From Arthrobacter pascens (lineage in GTDB: Bacteria; Actinomycetota; Actinomycetes; Actinomycetales; Micrococcaceae), in assembly GCF_017052465.1 (NCBI RefSeq), contig NZ_JAFHKT010000113.1, positions 1-64,000 of the forward strand: 64,000 bases of DNA, read 5' to 3'. The notes under the pieces are model-generated. The model was given only the letters and a program-made list of their open reading frames with translations, was not told where the DNA came from and did no database searches. Shown one piece after another: positions 25,952 through 34,998 of the stretch (its first letter is position 1; each line of letters begins with the position of its first letter). The position numbers and the translations under genes are program-made.

Positions 25952-26803
25952 TTAAGCGAGCCTGGTGATTTCCACGCTGACGCTGAGCGCTGAACCGCCG
26001 CCGCCGGACAGGATGCCCTTGAGCGGAGGGACATCCCGGTAGTCGCGGCCGCGGGCCACGGTCACGTGGAAATCCCCGGCCGGTTTGTGGTTCGTGGGGT
26101 CCCAGCTGCGCCACTCGCCGTCCCACCATTCCAGCCACGCGTGGGACTGGCCGGCAACAGACTCGCCGATGTCCGCCGTCGAACGCGGGTGAAGGTAACC
26201 AGACACGTACCTGGCGGGAATCCCGCGGCTGCGCAGCGCGCCGATGGCCAGGTGGGCCAGGTCCTGGCAGACGCCCTGCCGCTGGTTCCAGGCTTCCTCG
26301 GCGTTGGTGGTGACGCCGGTGGTGCCCTTCATGTAGGTCATCTCACCGCGCATCCACTCGAAGATTGCCATGGCGGCCTCGTGCGGGTTCTTTCCCTCGA
26401 CGACGCCGGGGATGATCCCCAGGACCTCGGCACCCGGACCGGTGAGCTGGGACTGCGGAACCCAGTCACTGAACTGGTTGAGGATCTCCGATGAGCCGAG
26501 CACGTCCCAGCCGACGATGTCCGCTTCCGACGGGACGCGGTCCACCCGGTGCACTTCGACCGTGGTGGTGGACAGCACCTCGAGGTATTCATGGGGCATC
26601 TGCATGTCGAACGCGGTGACCCGGGTGCCCCAGTAGTCGCGGTAGCTGCTCACGGCCGCCTGGGACGGGGAAACCTTCATCGAGGACTCCAGCACCACCT
26701 GCTGCGGGTCCGTGAGCGGCGTCATGCGGGCCTCGTTGTAGGAGAGGGTCACCCGCTTGTTGTACTTGTAGCCGGTCTTGTGGATGATGCTCAGCCGGGT
26801 CAT
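25952..26803 (-). CDS. Transglutaminase-like cysteine protease family protein
   Basis: A 283-residue cytoplasmic protein. An N-terminal beta domain ('SIIHKTGYKYNKRVTLSYNEARMTP') is followed by the transglutaminase core with a complete triad: Cys in 'QGVCQDLAHLAIGALRSRGIPARYVSGYL', His in 'GQSHAWLEWW' and Asp in 'WDPTNH'. It overlaps the alpha-E gene by ATGA (26800-26803). The trio transglutaminase / alpha-E / ATP-grasp recurs in many bacteria and is thought to act together in peptide or protein modification and cleavage. Confidence 0.92.
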   Translation of the reverse strand: MTRLSIIHKTGYKYNKRVTLSYNEARMTPLTDPQQVVLESSMKVSPSQAAVSSYRDYWGTRVTAFDMQMPHEYLEVLSTTTVEVHRVDRVPSEADIVGWDVLGSSEILNQFSDWVPQSQLTGPGAEVLGIIPGVVEGKNPHEAAMAIFEWMRGEMTYMKGTTGVTTNAEEAWNQRQGVCQDLAHLAIGALRSRGIPARYVSGYLHPRSTADIGESVAGQSHAWLEWWDGEWRSWDPTNHKPAGDFHVTVARGRDYRDVPPLKGILSGGGGSALSVSVEITRLA

Positions 26804-27726
26804 GAAACTTCTCCCACCCAGGCCAGTTCGTCCGCCTGATTGAAGTACTTACGGGAAATGGCGTCCGAGGCCTGCGAGACGGCTTTCTGCACGCGCTCCA
26901 TGTGTTCCGGGAGCTCCGACATGAGATCGTCGGTGCGGTGGAACTCAAGGAAGGTGCGCGCCTGGCCCACGATCCGGCGGGCGTCATTGATGAAGCCGAC
27001 ACGCTGGGCCGAGGGGTCCAGCTTCGCCAGGCATTCGTCGGCGTCACGCAGGGCGTAGACGATGGAGCGCGGGAAGAGCCGGTCCAGCAGCAGGAACTCG
27101 GCGGCGTGCTGGTCTCCGAACGCGGCACGGCGTGTGCGCAGGAATGACTCGTAGGCGCCGGCGCAGCGCAGCATGTTCACCCAGGACATGCCTGCGGAGA
27201 GGACGTCGCGGGTGGAGAGCATGCGGGCCGTCATGTCGGCCCGCTCCAGGGACCGGCCCAGGGCAAGGAACAGCCAGCTGTCGTCGTGGCTGACGGTGGT
27301 GTCCGCCAGGCCGCTGACCATCGCTGTGCGTTCGAGCACCCAGTGGCAGTACCGGTAGGTGCCCACGACGTCCTTGCGGTGCTGGTTCAGGCCGTAGTAC
27401 GTCGTGTTGAGGCTCTCCCATAAGCCGGAGGAAACGGTCTCGCGGGCACGGCGCGCGTTCTCACGGGCGGCCCCAAGGGACCCGGCGATCGACGTGGCGC
27501 TGTGCTTGTCGTAGGCCAGGGCGTGCAGCAGTTCTTCGAGGCCGAAGTCCTCGCTCTGCGGGCGCGCCCCCATGACGGCCAGCAGTTCGCGGGCAACGCT
27601 GCGGCGCTCCTCTGTGGGCAGGTGGTTCAGCCGCTCGAGGTGGACGTCCAGGATGCGGGCCGTTCCGTCGGCCCGTTCAACGTAGCGGCCGATCCAGAAA
27701 AGCGACTCGGCGATTCGGCTAAGCAT
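26800..27726 (-). CDS. Alpha-E domain-containing protein
   Basis: A 308-residue all-helical protein starting MLSRIAESLFWIGRYVERADGTARILDV, the family hallmark, with 'WLFLALGRSLERADMTARMLS' as a second, similar repeat in the middle. No enzymatic residues are known; the domain always occurs beside an ATP-grasp enzyme and a transglutaminase-like protease. AGGAGGTAACCGCAC gives a strong ribosome site. It follows the ATP-grasp gene by about 80 nt and overlaps the transglutaminase start. Confidence 0.93.
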   Translation of the reverse strand: MLSRIAESLFWIGRYVERADGTARILDVHLERLNHLPTEERRSVARELLAVMGARPQSEDFGLEELLHALAYDKHSATSIAGSLGAARENARRARETVSSGLWESLNTTYYGLNQHRKDVVGTYRYCHWVLERTAMVSGLADTTVSHDDSWLFLALGRSLERADMTARMLSTRDVLSAGMSWVNMLRCAGAYESFLRTRRAAFGDQHAAEFLLLDRLFPRSIVYALRDADECLAKLDPSAQRVGFINDARRIVGQARTFLEFHRTDDLMSELPEHMERVQKAVSQASDAISRKYFNQADELAWVGEVS

Positions 27727-27807
27727 GTGCGGTTACCTCCTGCGCGAGTGTGGTGCCGGGTGTGGATGACGTGAATACGGATACGGAAGGCGGAAGTGCG
27801 TGCGGCG

Positions 27808-29370
27808 TCACTGCTGCTGCTCCGACTGGCGGTCCCGCCAGTTGCTCTCGACCGGCCACACAGAGACGCGTTCGCGCACCGTGATGGACTGCCTGGGCAC
27901 CTGCTCCACTGGAACCTGGGGGGAATCCGCCAGCACCCAGGTGTCCTTGGAGCCGCCGCCCTGGCTGGAATTCACGATCAGTGAGCCTTCCTTCAGTGCA
28001 ACGCGGGTGAGGCCGCCGGGGAGGACCCAGACGTCGTCGCCGTCGTTGACGGCGAACGGCCGCAGGTCCACGTGGCGGGGACCGAACTTGTCCCCGCTGA
28101 GCGTGGGCACCGTTGACAACTGCAGGACAGGTTGGGCGATCCAGCCGCGGGGGTCCGCGATGACGCGCTTCCGGAGGGCCTCGAGTTCCTCCTTGGACGC
28201 GTCCGGACCGATCACGAGGCCCTTTCCGCCGGAGCCGTCCACGGGTTTCACCACGAGTTCGTCCAGGCGGTCCAGGACGTGCTCGCGCGCTTCCTTTTCC
28301 TCCAAGCGGAAGGTGTCCACGTTGGCGATGACGGGCTCTTCGCCGAGGTAGTAGCGGATGAGGTCGGGAACATAGCTGTAAACCAGCTTGTCGTCGGCCA
28401 CGCCGTTGCCCACGGCGTTGGCGATGGTCACGCCGCCCGCCCTGGCCGCATTGACGAGGCCCGGGCAGCCGAGCATGGAGTCGGAACGAAACTGCAGCGG
28501 GTCAAGGAAGTCGTCGTCGATCCGCTTGTAGATGACGTCCACGCGCTGTTCGCCTGCGGTGGTCCGCATGTAGACGCGGTTGCCGCGGCAGATGAGGTCG
28601 CGGCCCTCCACCAGCTCGACGCCCATCAGCCCGGCCAGGAGGGTGTGCTCGAAGTAGGCGCTGTTGAAGACGCCGGGGGTCAGGACCACCACGGTGGGGT
28701 CGTCCACGCCGGAGGGCGCGGTCTTGCGCAGGGCGGAGAGCAGACGCCGCGGGTACTCTTCCACGGGACGGATAAGCTGGGAGCCGAACGCCTCGGGAAG
28801 GCCCTTGGCCATGGCGCGCCGGTTCTCCAGCACGTAGCTGACGCCGGACGGCACACGCACGTTGTCCTCAAGGACCCGGAAGGTCCCGGCGGCGTCGCGG
28901 ACGACGTCGATGCCCGAGATGTGCACGCGGACGCCGCCGGCCGGTTCGAAGCCGTGCACGGCCCGGTGGAAGTGGGCACTCGTGGTCACCAGCTGGCGCG
29001 GAATCACGCCGTCGGACACGACCGTCATCTTGTCGTAGACGTCGTTGAGGAACGCCTCCAGTGCCCGGACGCGCTGGGCCACGCCGCGTTCCAGGACGCT
29101 CCACTCGTCGGCGGGGATCACCCGGGGGACGATGTCCAGCGGGAAGGGGCGCTCCTCCCCCGCAAAGTCAAAGGTCACGCCGCGGTCCAGGAAGGTCCGC
29201 GCCATCGAGTCAGCACGGGCACTGACGTCGGCAAGGGACAGCTCACGGAGGGCACCGGCGACCTGCCCGTAGGACTTACGGGCGGTCTGCCCCGGGGCAA
29301 ACATCTCGTCGTAGGCGCCGGTGCGGCCGGCAGCCTCGGAGTAATCCTGGAATAGGTCAGACATGGTCAT
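27808..29370 (-). CDS. Circularly permuted ATP-grasp protein
   Basis: A 520-residue protein of the 'circularly permuted ATP-grasp type 2' family: 'MFAPGQTARKSYGQVAGAL' near the start, 'FLNDVYDKMTVVSDGVIPRQLV', 'ENRRAMAKGLPEAF', 'VYMRTTAGEQRVDVIYKRIDDDFLDPLQF' and 'VVKPVDGSGGKGLVIGPDAS' for ATP binding. ATP-grasp enzymes join a carboxylate to an amine, so a peptide-like product is expected. First gene of the three-gene cluster. The ATG at 29370 follows AAGGTGG; an ATG 6 nt later is also possible. Confidence 0.9.
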   Translation of the reverse strand: MTMSDLFQDYSEAAGRTGAYDEMFAPGQTARKSYGQVAGALRELSLADVSARADSMARTFLDRGVTFDFAGEERPFPLDIVPRVIPADEWSVLERGVAQRVRALEAFLNDVYDKMTVVSDGVIPRQLVTTSAHFHRAVHGFEPAGGVRVHISGIDVVRDAAGTFRVLEDNVRVPSGVSYVLENRRAMAKGLPEAFGSQLIRPVEEYPRRLLSALRKTAPSGVDDPTVVVLTPGVFNSAYFEHTLLAGLMGVELVEGRDLICRGNRVYMRTTAGEQRVDVIYKRIDDDFLDPLQFRSDSMLGCPGLVNAARAGGVTIANAVGNGVADDKLVYSYVPDLIRYYLGEEPVIANVDTFRLEEKEAREHVLDRLDELVVKPVDGSGGKGLVIGPDASKEELEALRKRVIADPRGWIAQPVLQLSTVPTLSGDKFGPRHVDLRPFAVNDGDDVWVLPGGLTRVALKEGSLIVNSSQGGGSKDTWVLADSPQVPVEQVPRQSITVRERVSVWPVESNWRDRQSEQQQ

Positions 29371-29476
29371 TAGCCAACCACCTTTTTGTTGCGAATTCAT
29401 TTCCGTACCCCGTCCTGGCGTGTTGACGGGTACGTCCGGTTGGTCTTTTGCCGCCGCCGTCCGGTATGGTTAGGAC

Positions 29477-30604
29477 GTGCCAGACTTCCGATTCCCGACG
29501 CCGGCCCTGCAGCGGCTGCGCAGGGAGGCGCACCAGCACTTTACCCGGAATCTTCCCGGCCTGCTGACGGCCGTGGTTGCACTGGCCCTTGCCTTCACCG
29601 TCCACGCTGCCGTTCCGGCCCTTCCGGCCATGACCCTGGCCGTGGTCCTCGGCCTGCTGGCGGCCAATCTGCCGTTCACGGCGGCGTGGTCGGCAGGCCG
29701 CGCCAGGCCCGGCCTCGACTTCGCCGGAAAGCACCTGATGCGCGGCGGCATCGTGCTTCTCGGGCTCAAGGTTGGCATCGCGGACGTGCTGGGGCTGGGC
29801 TGGACCTCGCTGCTGCTGATTGCGGCCGTCGTCGCGGTGAGCTTTGCGGGCACCTACGGCATATCGCGCCTGTTCCGGCTGCCGCGGGACGCCTCGCTGC
29901 TGATAGCCACCGGTTTTTCCATCTGCGGCGCCTCGGCCATCGGTGCGATGGCCGCCGTGCGGCGGATCAGGCACCCGGACACGGTGCTCCCGGTGGCCCT
30001 CGTGACCCTTTGCGGCACGCTGGCCATTGGCGTCCTGCCGTTGCTGGTCCATCCCCTGGGCCTCAGCCCCGAAGTCTTCGGAGCCTGGACCGGCGCGTCG
30101 GTGCACGACGTCGGCCAGGTGGTGGCCACGGCGCAGACCGCGGGGACCGCGGCCCTGGGGATCGCCGTCGTCGTTAAGCTGACGCGGGTCATCCTGCTGG
30201 CCCCGATGGTGGCGGCGGCAGGGGTGCAGCAGCGCATGGCGTCGCTGCGCCGCAGGCGCCATGACGCGCGCCAGGAAGGTAACCCTCCCGCCGGCGCCGG
30301 GCCGGGCCAGGCGCCTCCCCTCCCGGCCATCCCCGAGGCGCTGCCGCCCGTGGTGCCGCTGTTCGTCGTCGGGTTTGTGGTGATGGTGGCGCTGCGGTCC
30401 ACGGGGTGGCTCACCGACGGCTGGCTGGACGCGGCCGCCGGGCTGCAGGACATCCTGCTGGGGGCCGCCCTGTTCGGGCTGGGATCCGCGGTGCGCATCC
30501 ACACCCTCCTGCGCACCGGGCTGCGTGCCGTGAGCGCCGCGCTGGCGGCCTGGCTGCTGATCGGCGTCCTCGGGCTGGCCGCCGCCCTCCTCATGATTCA
30601 ATAG
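29477..30604 (+). CDS. YeiH-family putative sulfate exporter (UPF0324)
   Basis: A 375-residue membrane protein with about 10 helices. 'HLMRGGIVLLGLKVGIADVLGLG', 'SICGASAIGAMAAV' and 'GASVHDVGQVVATAQTAGTAALGIAVVVKLTRVILLAPMV' are the conserved segments of the YeiH/UPF0324 family. A polar Pro/Gly-rich loop of about 40 residues interrupts the C-terminal half. The transported substrate is only presumed to be sulfur-related. GTG start with TATGGT six nt upstream (29465-29470), leaderless type. Confidence 0.88.
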   Translation: MPDFRFPTPALQRLRREAHQHFTRNLPGLLTAVVALALAFTVHAAVPALPAMTLAVVLGLLAANLPFTAAWSAGRARPGLDFAGKHLMRGGIVLLGLKVGIADVLGLGWTSLLLIAAVVAVSFAGTYGISRLFRLPRDASLLIATGFSICGASAIGAMAAVRRIRHPDTVLPVALVTLCGTLAIGVLPLLVHPLGLSPEVFGAWTGASVHDVGQVVATAQTAGTAALGIAVVVKLTRVILLAPMVAAAGVQQRMASLRRRRHDARQEGNPPAGAGPGQAPPLPAIPEALPPVVPLFVVGFVVMVALRSTGWLTDGWLDAAAGLQDILLGAALFGLGSAVRIHTLLRTGLRAVSAALAAWLLIGVLGLAAALLMIQ

Positions 30605-30608
30605 CGGG

Positions 30609-33260
30609 GTGTCGAATGAGAACCTCCAACGCAAAGAAGCGGCAGCGCGGTCGGCCCTGATCAGGACACACGCGTACGACGTCCTGCTGGACGTCCGCCA
30701 CGCGCCGGATCAGGACGTGACCGCGTACACCAGCCGGAGCACCGTCACCTTTTCCGCCAGCGAGCCCGGAGCCTCGACCTTCCTGGACTTCATCGGGCAG
30801 GTGGAGAGCGTGGTCCTCAACGGCGTGCCGCTGCCGGTGGCGGAGATCGCGGACGGCGCACGGATCCGGCTCGAGAACCTGCAGGCTGAAAACTCCGTGA
30901 CCGTCACCGCCACAGCGCTCTACAGCCGTTCCGGCGAGGGCATGCACCGGTTCGTCGATCCGGCGGACGGGCAGTGCTACCTCTACACGCAGTACGAGCC
31001 GGCCGACGCCCGCCGGGTGTTCGCCAACTTTGAACAGCCGGACCTCAAGGCTTCGTTCACCTTCCACGTCATCGCACCGGCCGGATGGCACGTCGCCTCC
31101 AACGGCGCGGAGGCCGGGCGCACGCCCGTGGACGGCGATCCCGCCGCGGGCCGCTGGGACTTCGTTCCCACACTGCCGATGTCCACCTACATCACGACCA
31201 TCCTGGCGGGTCCCTACTTCAAGGCGCAGGATCTGTGGGAAAGGACGTTCGACGACGGCACCCGGCTTGAGGTGCCGCTGGCACTGTACTGCCGGGCGTC
31301 CATGGCGGAATCCTTCGACACGTCAGCGCTGTTCCAACTCACCAAGCAGGGACTGGAGTTCTTCAACGGGCTCTTTGACTACCCGTACCCCTGGGGAAAA
31401 TACGATCAGGCCTTCGTTCCGGAATACAACCTGGGGGCCATGGAGAACCCCGGCCTGGTCACTTTCACGGAGAACTACGTCTTCACTTCCCGGGCCACCG
31501 ATTCGCAGTACCAGGGCCGCGCGAACACGCTGATGCACGAAATGGCCCACATGTGGTTCGGCGACCTGGTCACGATGCGGTGGTGGGATGATCTGTGGCT
31601 GAAGGAGTCCTTCGCGGACTACATGGGTACCCTCGGGGTGGACCGGGCCACCGGCTGGGACACTGCATGGACCAACTTCGCCAACAACCGGAAGGCCTGG
31701 GCCTATGTCCAGGACCAGCTGCCCACCACCCACCCGATCGTGGCGGACATCCCGGACCTCGAGGCAGCGAAGCAGAACTTCGACGGCATCACCTACGCCA
31801 AAGGCGCCTCGGTCCTGAAGCAGCTCGTGGCCTACGTCGGCTTTGACGCCTTCGTCGCGGGATCGCGGCAGTATTTCCGGGCGCACGAATACGGCAACAC
31901 CACACTGGCCGACCTTCTCGCAGCACTCAGCCGGGCCTCCGGCAGGGATCTGGCGGTGTGGGCACGGCAGTGGCTCCAGACGTCCGGCATCTCCACGCTC
32001 AGCATCGAAGTGGAAACCGCCGAAGAAACTTCAGGACAGCCGACGCTCGCCGGCGTCACGCTGCTTCAGGACGCCCCCGACCCTGCGACCGGCCGCGTGG
32101 AGCTGCGGCCGCACCGCCTGCGGATCGGCCTGTACAACTTCGATGCGGCGGGCATGCTGGTCCGTACCGATTCCGTGGAGACGGACCTGTCCGGGGCTGG
32201 GAAACCGGTCCCCGAGCTGGCGGGCAGGGCCCGGCCGGCCCTGCTGCTGGTGAATGATGAAGACCTGAGCTACGCCAAGGTCCGGCTCGATCCCGCCTCC
32301 GAGGCCACGGTGCGCGCCTCGCTGGACCGGATCGCGGATCCCATGGCGCGGGCCCTGTGCTGGACCGCACTGTGGAACTCCGCCCGGGACGGGGTCACTC
32401 CCGCGGCCCGCTATGTGGACGCCGTGCAGCGGTTCGCCCCTGCCGAGGCCGGGATCGGTGTGCTGCTGAACATCCTGGGCAACGCCTCGACAGCGCTGGA
32501 ACACTACGTCCCCGCGGACACGCGCGATGCACTCCGGGAGGCGTTCGCCGCCGCTGCGGCGCGTGAGCTGCGCGGGGCGGTGCCCGGTACGGACCGGCAG
32601 CTTGCCTGGGCGCGGACGCTGGCAACGCTCTGCCGTACAGACGGCAGCCAGGTGCCGCTGCTGAGGGGCCTGCTGGACGGCACGGCCGTGGTCCCCGGGC
32701 TGGCGGTGGACGCTGAGCTGCGATGGAGCCTCTGGCACGCCCTGGCCGCGCACGGACTGGCCGGCGAGGCCGAGCTGGACGCCGAACTGGCCCGGGACAA
32801 CACGGCGTCCGGACGGGCCGGGCACGCCACGGCGCTCGCCGCCCGGCCTGAAGCCGCCGTCAAGGCGGCTGCCTGGGATGCCGCAGTGCGCGGCACGGAA
32901 CTGTCCAACCAGTTGCTCAGTGCCACGATCACGGGATTCAACACTGGCCCTGCGGAGTTGCTGGACCCCTTTGTGGAACCGTACTTTGAGTGCCTGGAAA
33001 CGGTCTGGGCTGAGCGGAGCATCGAGATCGCGAGCAGGATTGTGCGCGGCCTTTATCCCGGAGCCCGGGATCTGCTCCCCGGCGCCGTCTCCCCTGACGG
33101 CCATCCGGTCATCGTGCGGAGTGACGCGTGGCTGGCCGCCCGCCAGGACGCGCCGCGGGCGCTGCGCCGCATCATCATCGAGCAGCGCAGCCACCTGCAC
33201 CGGGCGCTCACGGCCCAGGCAGCCTCGCTGGCCAGGAAAGCACCATCGGTTGCTCCGTAA
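30609..33260 (+). CDS. pepN: Aminopeptidase N (M1 family)
   Basis: An 883-residue cytoplasmic metallopeptidase. 'NLGAMENPGLVTF' holds the exopeptidase GAMEN motif, and 'MHEMAHMWFGDLVTMRWWDDLWLKESFADYMG' the zinc ligands HExxH-x18-E. The N-terminal beta domain and the long C-terminal helical domain match the usual length of about 850. It removes N-terminal residues from peptides. The GTG start lies 4 nt after yeiH, so coupling is likely. The last four codons and the TAA lie inside the dispersed intergenic repeat that begins at 33245. Confidence 0.95.
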   Translation: MSNENLQRKEAAARSALIRTHAYDVLLDVRHAPDQDVTAYTSRSTVTFSASEPGASTFLDFIGQVESVVLNGVPLPVAEIADGARIRLENLQAENSVTVTATALYSRSGEGMHRFVDPADGQCYLYTQYEPADARRVFANFEQPDLKASFTFHVIAPAGWHVASNGAEAGRTPVDGDPAAGRWDFVPTLPMSTYITTILAGPYFKAQDLWERTFDDGTRLEVPLALYCRASMAESFDTSALFQLTKQGLEFFNGLFDYPYPWGKYDQAFVPEYNLGAMENPGLVTFTENYVFTSRATDSQYQGRANTLMHEMAHMWFGDLVTMRWWDDLWLKESFADYMGTLGVDRATGWDTAWTNFANNRKAWAYVQDQLPTTHPIVADIPDLEAAKQNFDGITYAKGASVLKQLVAYVGFDAFVAGSRQYFRAHEYGNTTLADLLAALSRASGRDLAVWARQWLQTSGISTLSIEVETAEETSGQPTLAGVTLLQDAPDPATGRVELRPHRLRIGLYNFDAAGMLVRTDSVETDLSGAGKPVPELAGRARPALLLVNDEDLSYAKVRLDPASEATVRASLDRIADPMARALCWTALWNSARDGVTPAARYVDAVQRFAPAEAGIGVLLNILGNASTALEHYVPADTRDALREAFAAAAARELRGAVPGTDRQLAWARTLATLCRTDGSQVPLLRGLLDGTAVVPGLAVDAELRWSLWHALAAHGLAGEAELDAELARDNTASGRAGHATALAARPEAAVKAAAWDAAVRGTELSNQLLSATITGFNTGPAELLDPFVEPYFECLETVWAERSIEIASRIVRGLYPGARDLLPGAVSPDGHPVIVRSDAWLAARQDAPRALRRIIIEQRSHLHRALTAQAASLARKAPSVAP

Positions 33261-33410
33261 CTGCCCTTTTGAGCGCCCAGGACGGCACTTGGGCCCACGC
33301 CTGGGCCCACGCTACCGAGGGGCCCCAATCGAGCTTGCGAGATCGGGGAGGTAGCGGGGAGGGTTTTCTGGCCGAGCTTGCGAGGCGAGGGGGCCGGTGG
33401 GGAGCGCTCG
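33245..33410. repeat. Dispersed intergenic repeat, copy A (hairpin cluster)
   Basis: Starts with ATCGGTTGCTCCGTAACTGC, which is nearly the same as at 60444. Two hairpins follow. One has arms GCTACC (33311-33316) and GGTAGC (33350-33355) with nested CCCCAATC/GATCGGGG around GAGCTTGCGAG (33331-33341). The other places GAGCTTGCGAG (33374-33384) between CTGGCC and GGCCGG. The repeat provides the stop codon of pepN. It may terminate pepN and the convergent lipoate ligase gene. Confidence 0.75.
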
Positions 33411-33419
33411 ATGGATTTG

Positions 33420-34514
33420 TTAAGGCACCCGGTGCAGCCACTCCTCAGTGCCGAATTTGACGGCCACCCGCTCACGGGCCGTCTCCAGCTCCGTCGGGCT
33501 GATCTCCGACGGCGTGGCACCGTACCTCCCTGAGAAGACGTCCATCATGGCGGCGACGATGTCGGTGCGGGCCAGCCCGGTCTGGCGGCGCAGCGGGTCC
33601 ACCCGCTTCTTGGCGCTGGTGGTCCCCTTGTCCGAAAGCTTCTCCTTGCCGATGCGCAGCACTTCCACCATCTTGTCGGCGTCGATGTCGTAGCTCATGG
33701 TCACGTGGTGCAGCATGCCTCCGTTGGCCAGCCGTTTCTGCGCAGCCCCGCCGATCTTGCCCTGGTCCGTGGCGATGTCGTTGAGCGGGACATAAAAGGC
33801 GTTAATCCCGAGCTGCTTCAGGGCAGCCATCACCCAGGCGTCCAGGAAGGCGTACGAGTCGGCGAAGCTGATGCCGTCCACGAGGGTCTGCGGCACGTAC
33901 AGGGAGTAGGTGATGCAGTTGCCCGACTCCATGAACATCGCTCCCCCGCCGCTGATCCGGCGCACCACGGTGATCCCGTGTTTGGCCACACCCGCAGGGT
34001 CAACCTCGTTGCGGTATGACTGGAAACTGCCGATGATCGCGGACGGCTCCTGCCAGTCCCAGAAGCGTAGGGTCGGATTGCGGCGGCCTGCCCCGACTTC
34101 CTCCGTGAGGACTTCGTCCAGTGCCACGTTCAGGTGCGTGGGCAACACGGTGGGGGCAATGATGTTCCAGTGGTGGTCGGACCAGGCCGTGGCCTTGGAC
34201 AGTGCCCTGCGCGTGGCGACGGCTACTGCGTCCGCGGAGAATCCGAACATCACCGCGTGCGGGGGCAGTGAGGCCTCCACGGCTGCGGCGATCTCCTCCG
34301 CCGTCGAGCTTTCCGGGAGTCCCTCCAGCGCCGCGTTGATGTCCAGCAGCGCCTCATCAGGTTCGAGGAAGAAATCGCCGCTGACGGAGACACCGGCGAA
34401 GGTGCCGTCGGCGACGTCGAGGTCCACCACCACGAGCTTGCCCCCCGGCACCTTGTACTCCCCGTGAAGCCGGGGGGCGCCGTCGTCGTCTGCAGAAATT
34501 GGCGTGCCAGTCAT
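33420..34514 (-). CDS. lplA: Lipoate--protein ligase family protein
   Basis: A 364-residue protein. The first about 85 residues ('HGEYKVPGGKLVVVDLDVADGTFAGVSVSGDFFLEP') match the small accessory domain usually found at the C-terminus of LplA, so the domain order is reversed. The catalytic part has 'VVRRISGGGAMFMESGNCITYSL' (lipoyl-AMP loop) and 'GKIGGAAQKRLANG' with the conserved lysine. It attaches lipoate or octanoate to dehydrogenase E2 and GcvH proteins. Start at 34514 after AGGATGGAAAGC; an ATG 9 nt upstream is possible. Confidence 0.88.
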   Translation of the reverse strand: MTGTPISADDDGAPRLHGEYKVPGGKLVVVDLDVADGTFAGVSVSGDFFLEPDEALLDINAALEGLPESSTAEEIAAAVEASLPPHAVMFGFSADAVAVATRRALSKATAWSDHHWNIIAPTVLPTHLNVALDEVLTEEVGAGRRNPTLRFWDWQEPSAIIGSFQSYRNEVDPAGVAKHGITVVRRISGGGAMFMESGNCITYSLYVPQTLVDGISFADSYAFLDAWVMAALKQLGINAFYVPLNDIATDQGKIGGAAQKRLANGGMLHHVTMSYDIDADKMVEVLRIGKEKLSDKGTTSAKKRVDPLRRQTGLARTDIVAAMMDVFSGRYGATPSEISPTELETARERVAVKFGTEEWLHRVP

Positions 34515-34541
34515 GCTTTCCATCCTGCACCAGAAACGCAA

Positions 34542-34571
34542 AAAGCCCGCACCGTTGCCGGTGCGGGCTTT
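34542..34571 (-). terminator. Rho-independent terminator of rpmE2
   Basis: Arms AAAGCCCGCACC and GGTGCGGGCTTT around a 6-nt loop. On the minus strand it is followed by a T run. It lies just after the L31 gene and before the lplA start. Confidence 0.85.
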
Positions 34572-34596
34572 CCAAAGAACCTTGGGGAGAAGTGAA

Positions 34597-34854
34597 TTAC
34601 TTCTTGCCGCCGAAGCCCTTGAAGCGAGCGTTGAAGCGCTCGACGCGGCCTGCGGAGTCCATGATGCGCTGCTTGCCCGTGTAGAACGGGTGGGACTCGG
34701 AGGAGATTTCGACGTCGATGACCGGGTAGGTGTTGCCGTCTTCCCACTCGATGGTCTTCTTGGAAGACACGGTGGACTTGGTCAGGAACTTGACGCCGGA
34801 AGCCAGGTCGTTGAATACAACAGCTTCGTACTTCGGGTGGGTATTGGACTTCAT
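34597..34854 (-). CDS. rpmE2: 50S ribosomal protein L31 type B
   Basis: An 85-residue ribosomal protein beginning [20 protein letters not shown], with '[39 protein letters not shown]', the standard L31 body. It lacks the CxxC zinc motif of type A, so it is the zinc-independent form, which in several bacteria is induced when Zur senses low zinc. I see no certain Zur box upstream. The frame is open to 34962, but the ATG at 34854 is the family start and follows AAAGGTCCCATT. Confidence 0.95.
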
Positions 34855-34998
34855 AATGGGACCTTTGTTCGCAGCGCTGGATTTTGCCAGCTGCCAGGTA
34901 TGAATGGGATGGCCGTGTCTGCGTCGCAAGCAAGCTGGAAACGCAGGGCAGCCAGCTATCAATCATAGTGCATCAGCCGCGGCCTGACGAACGGCGGC

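Noticed and set aside
28132..29355. 407-codon plus-strand frame opposite the ATP-grasp gene
   Set aside because: Antisense to a conserved protein; composition is typical of GC-driven open frames.
29357..30634. 425-codon minus-strand frame opposite yeiH
   Set aside because: Gln/Arg/Gly-rich translation without domains; the plus strand encodes a clear membrane transporter.
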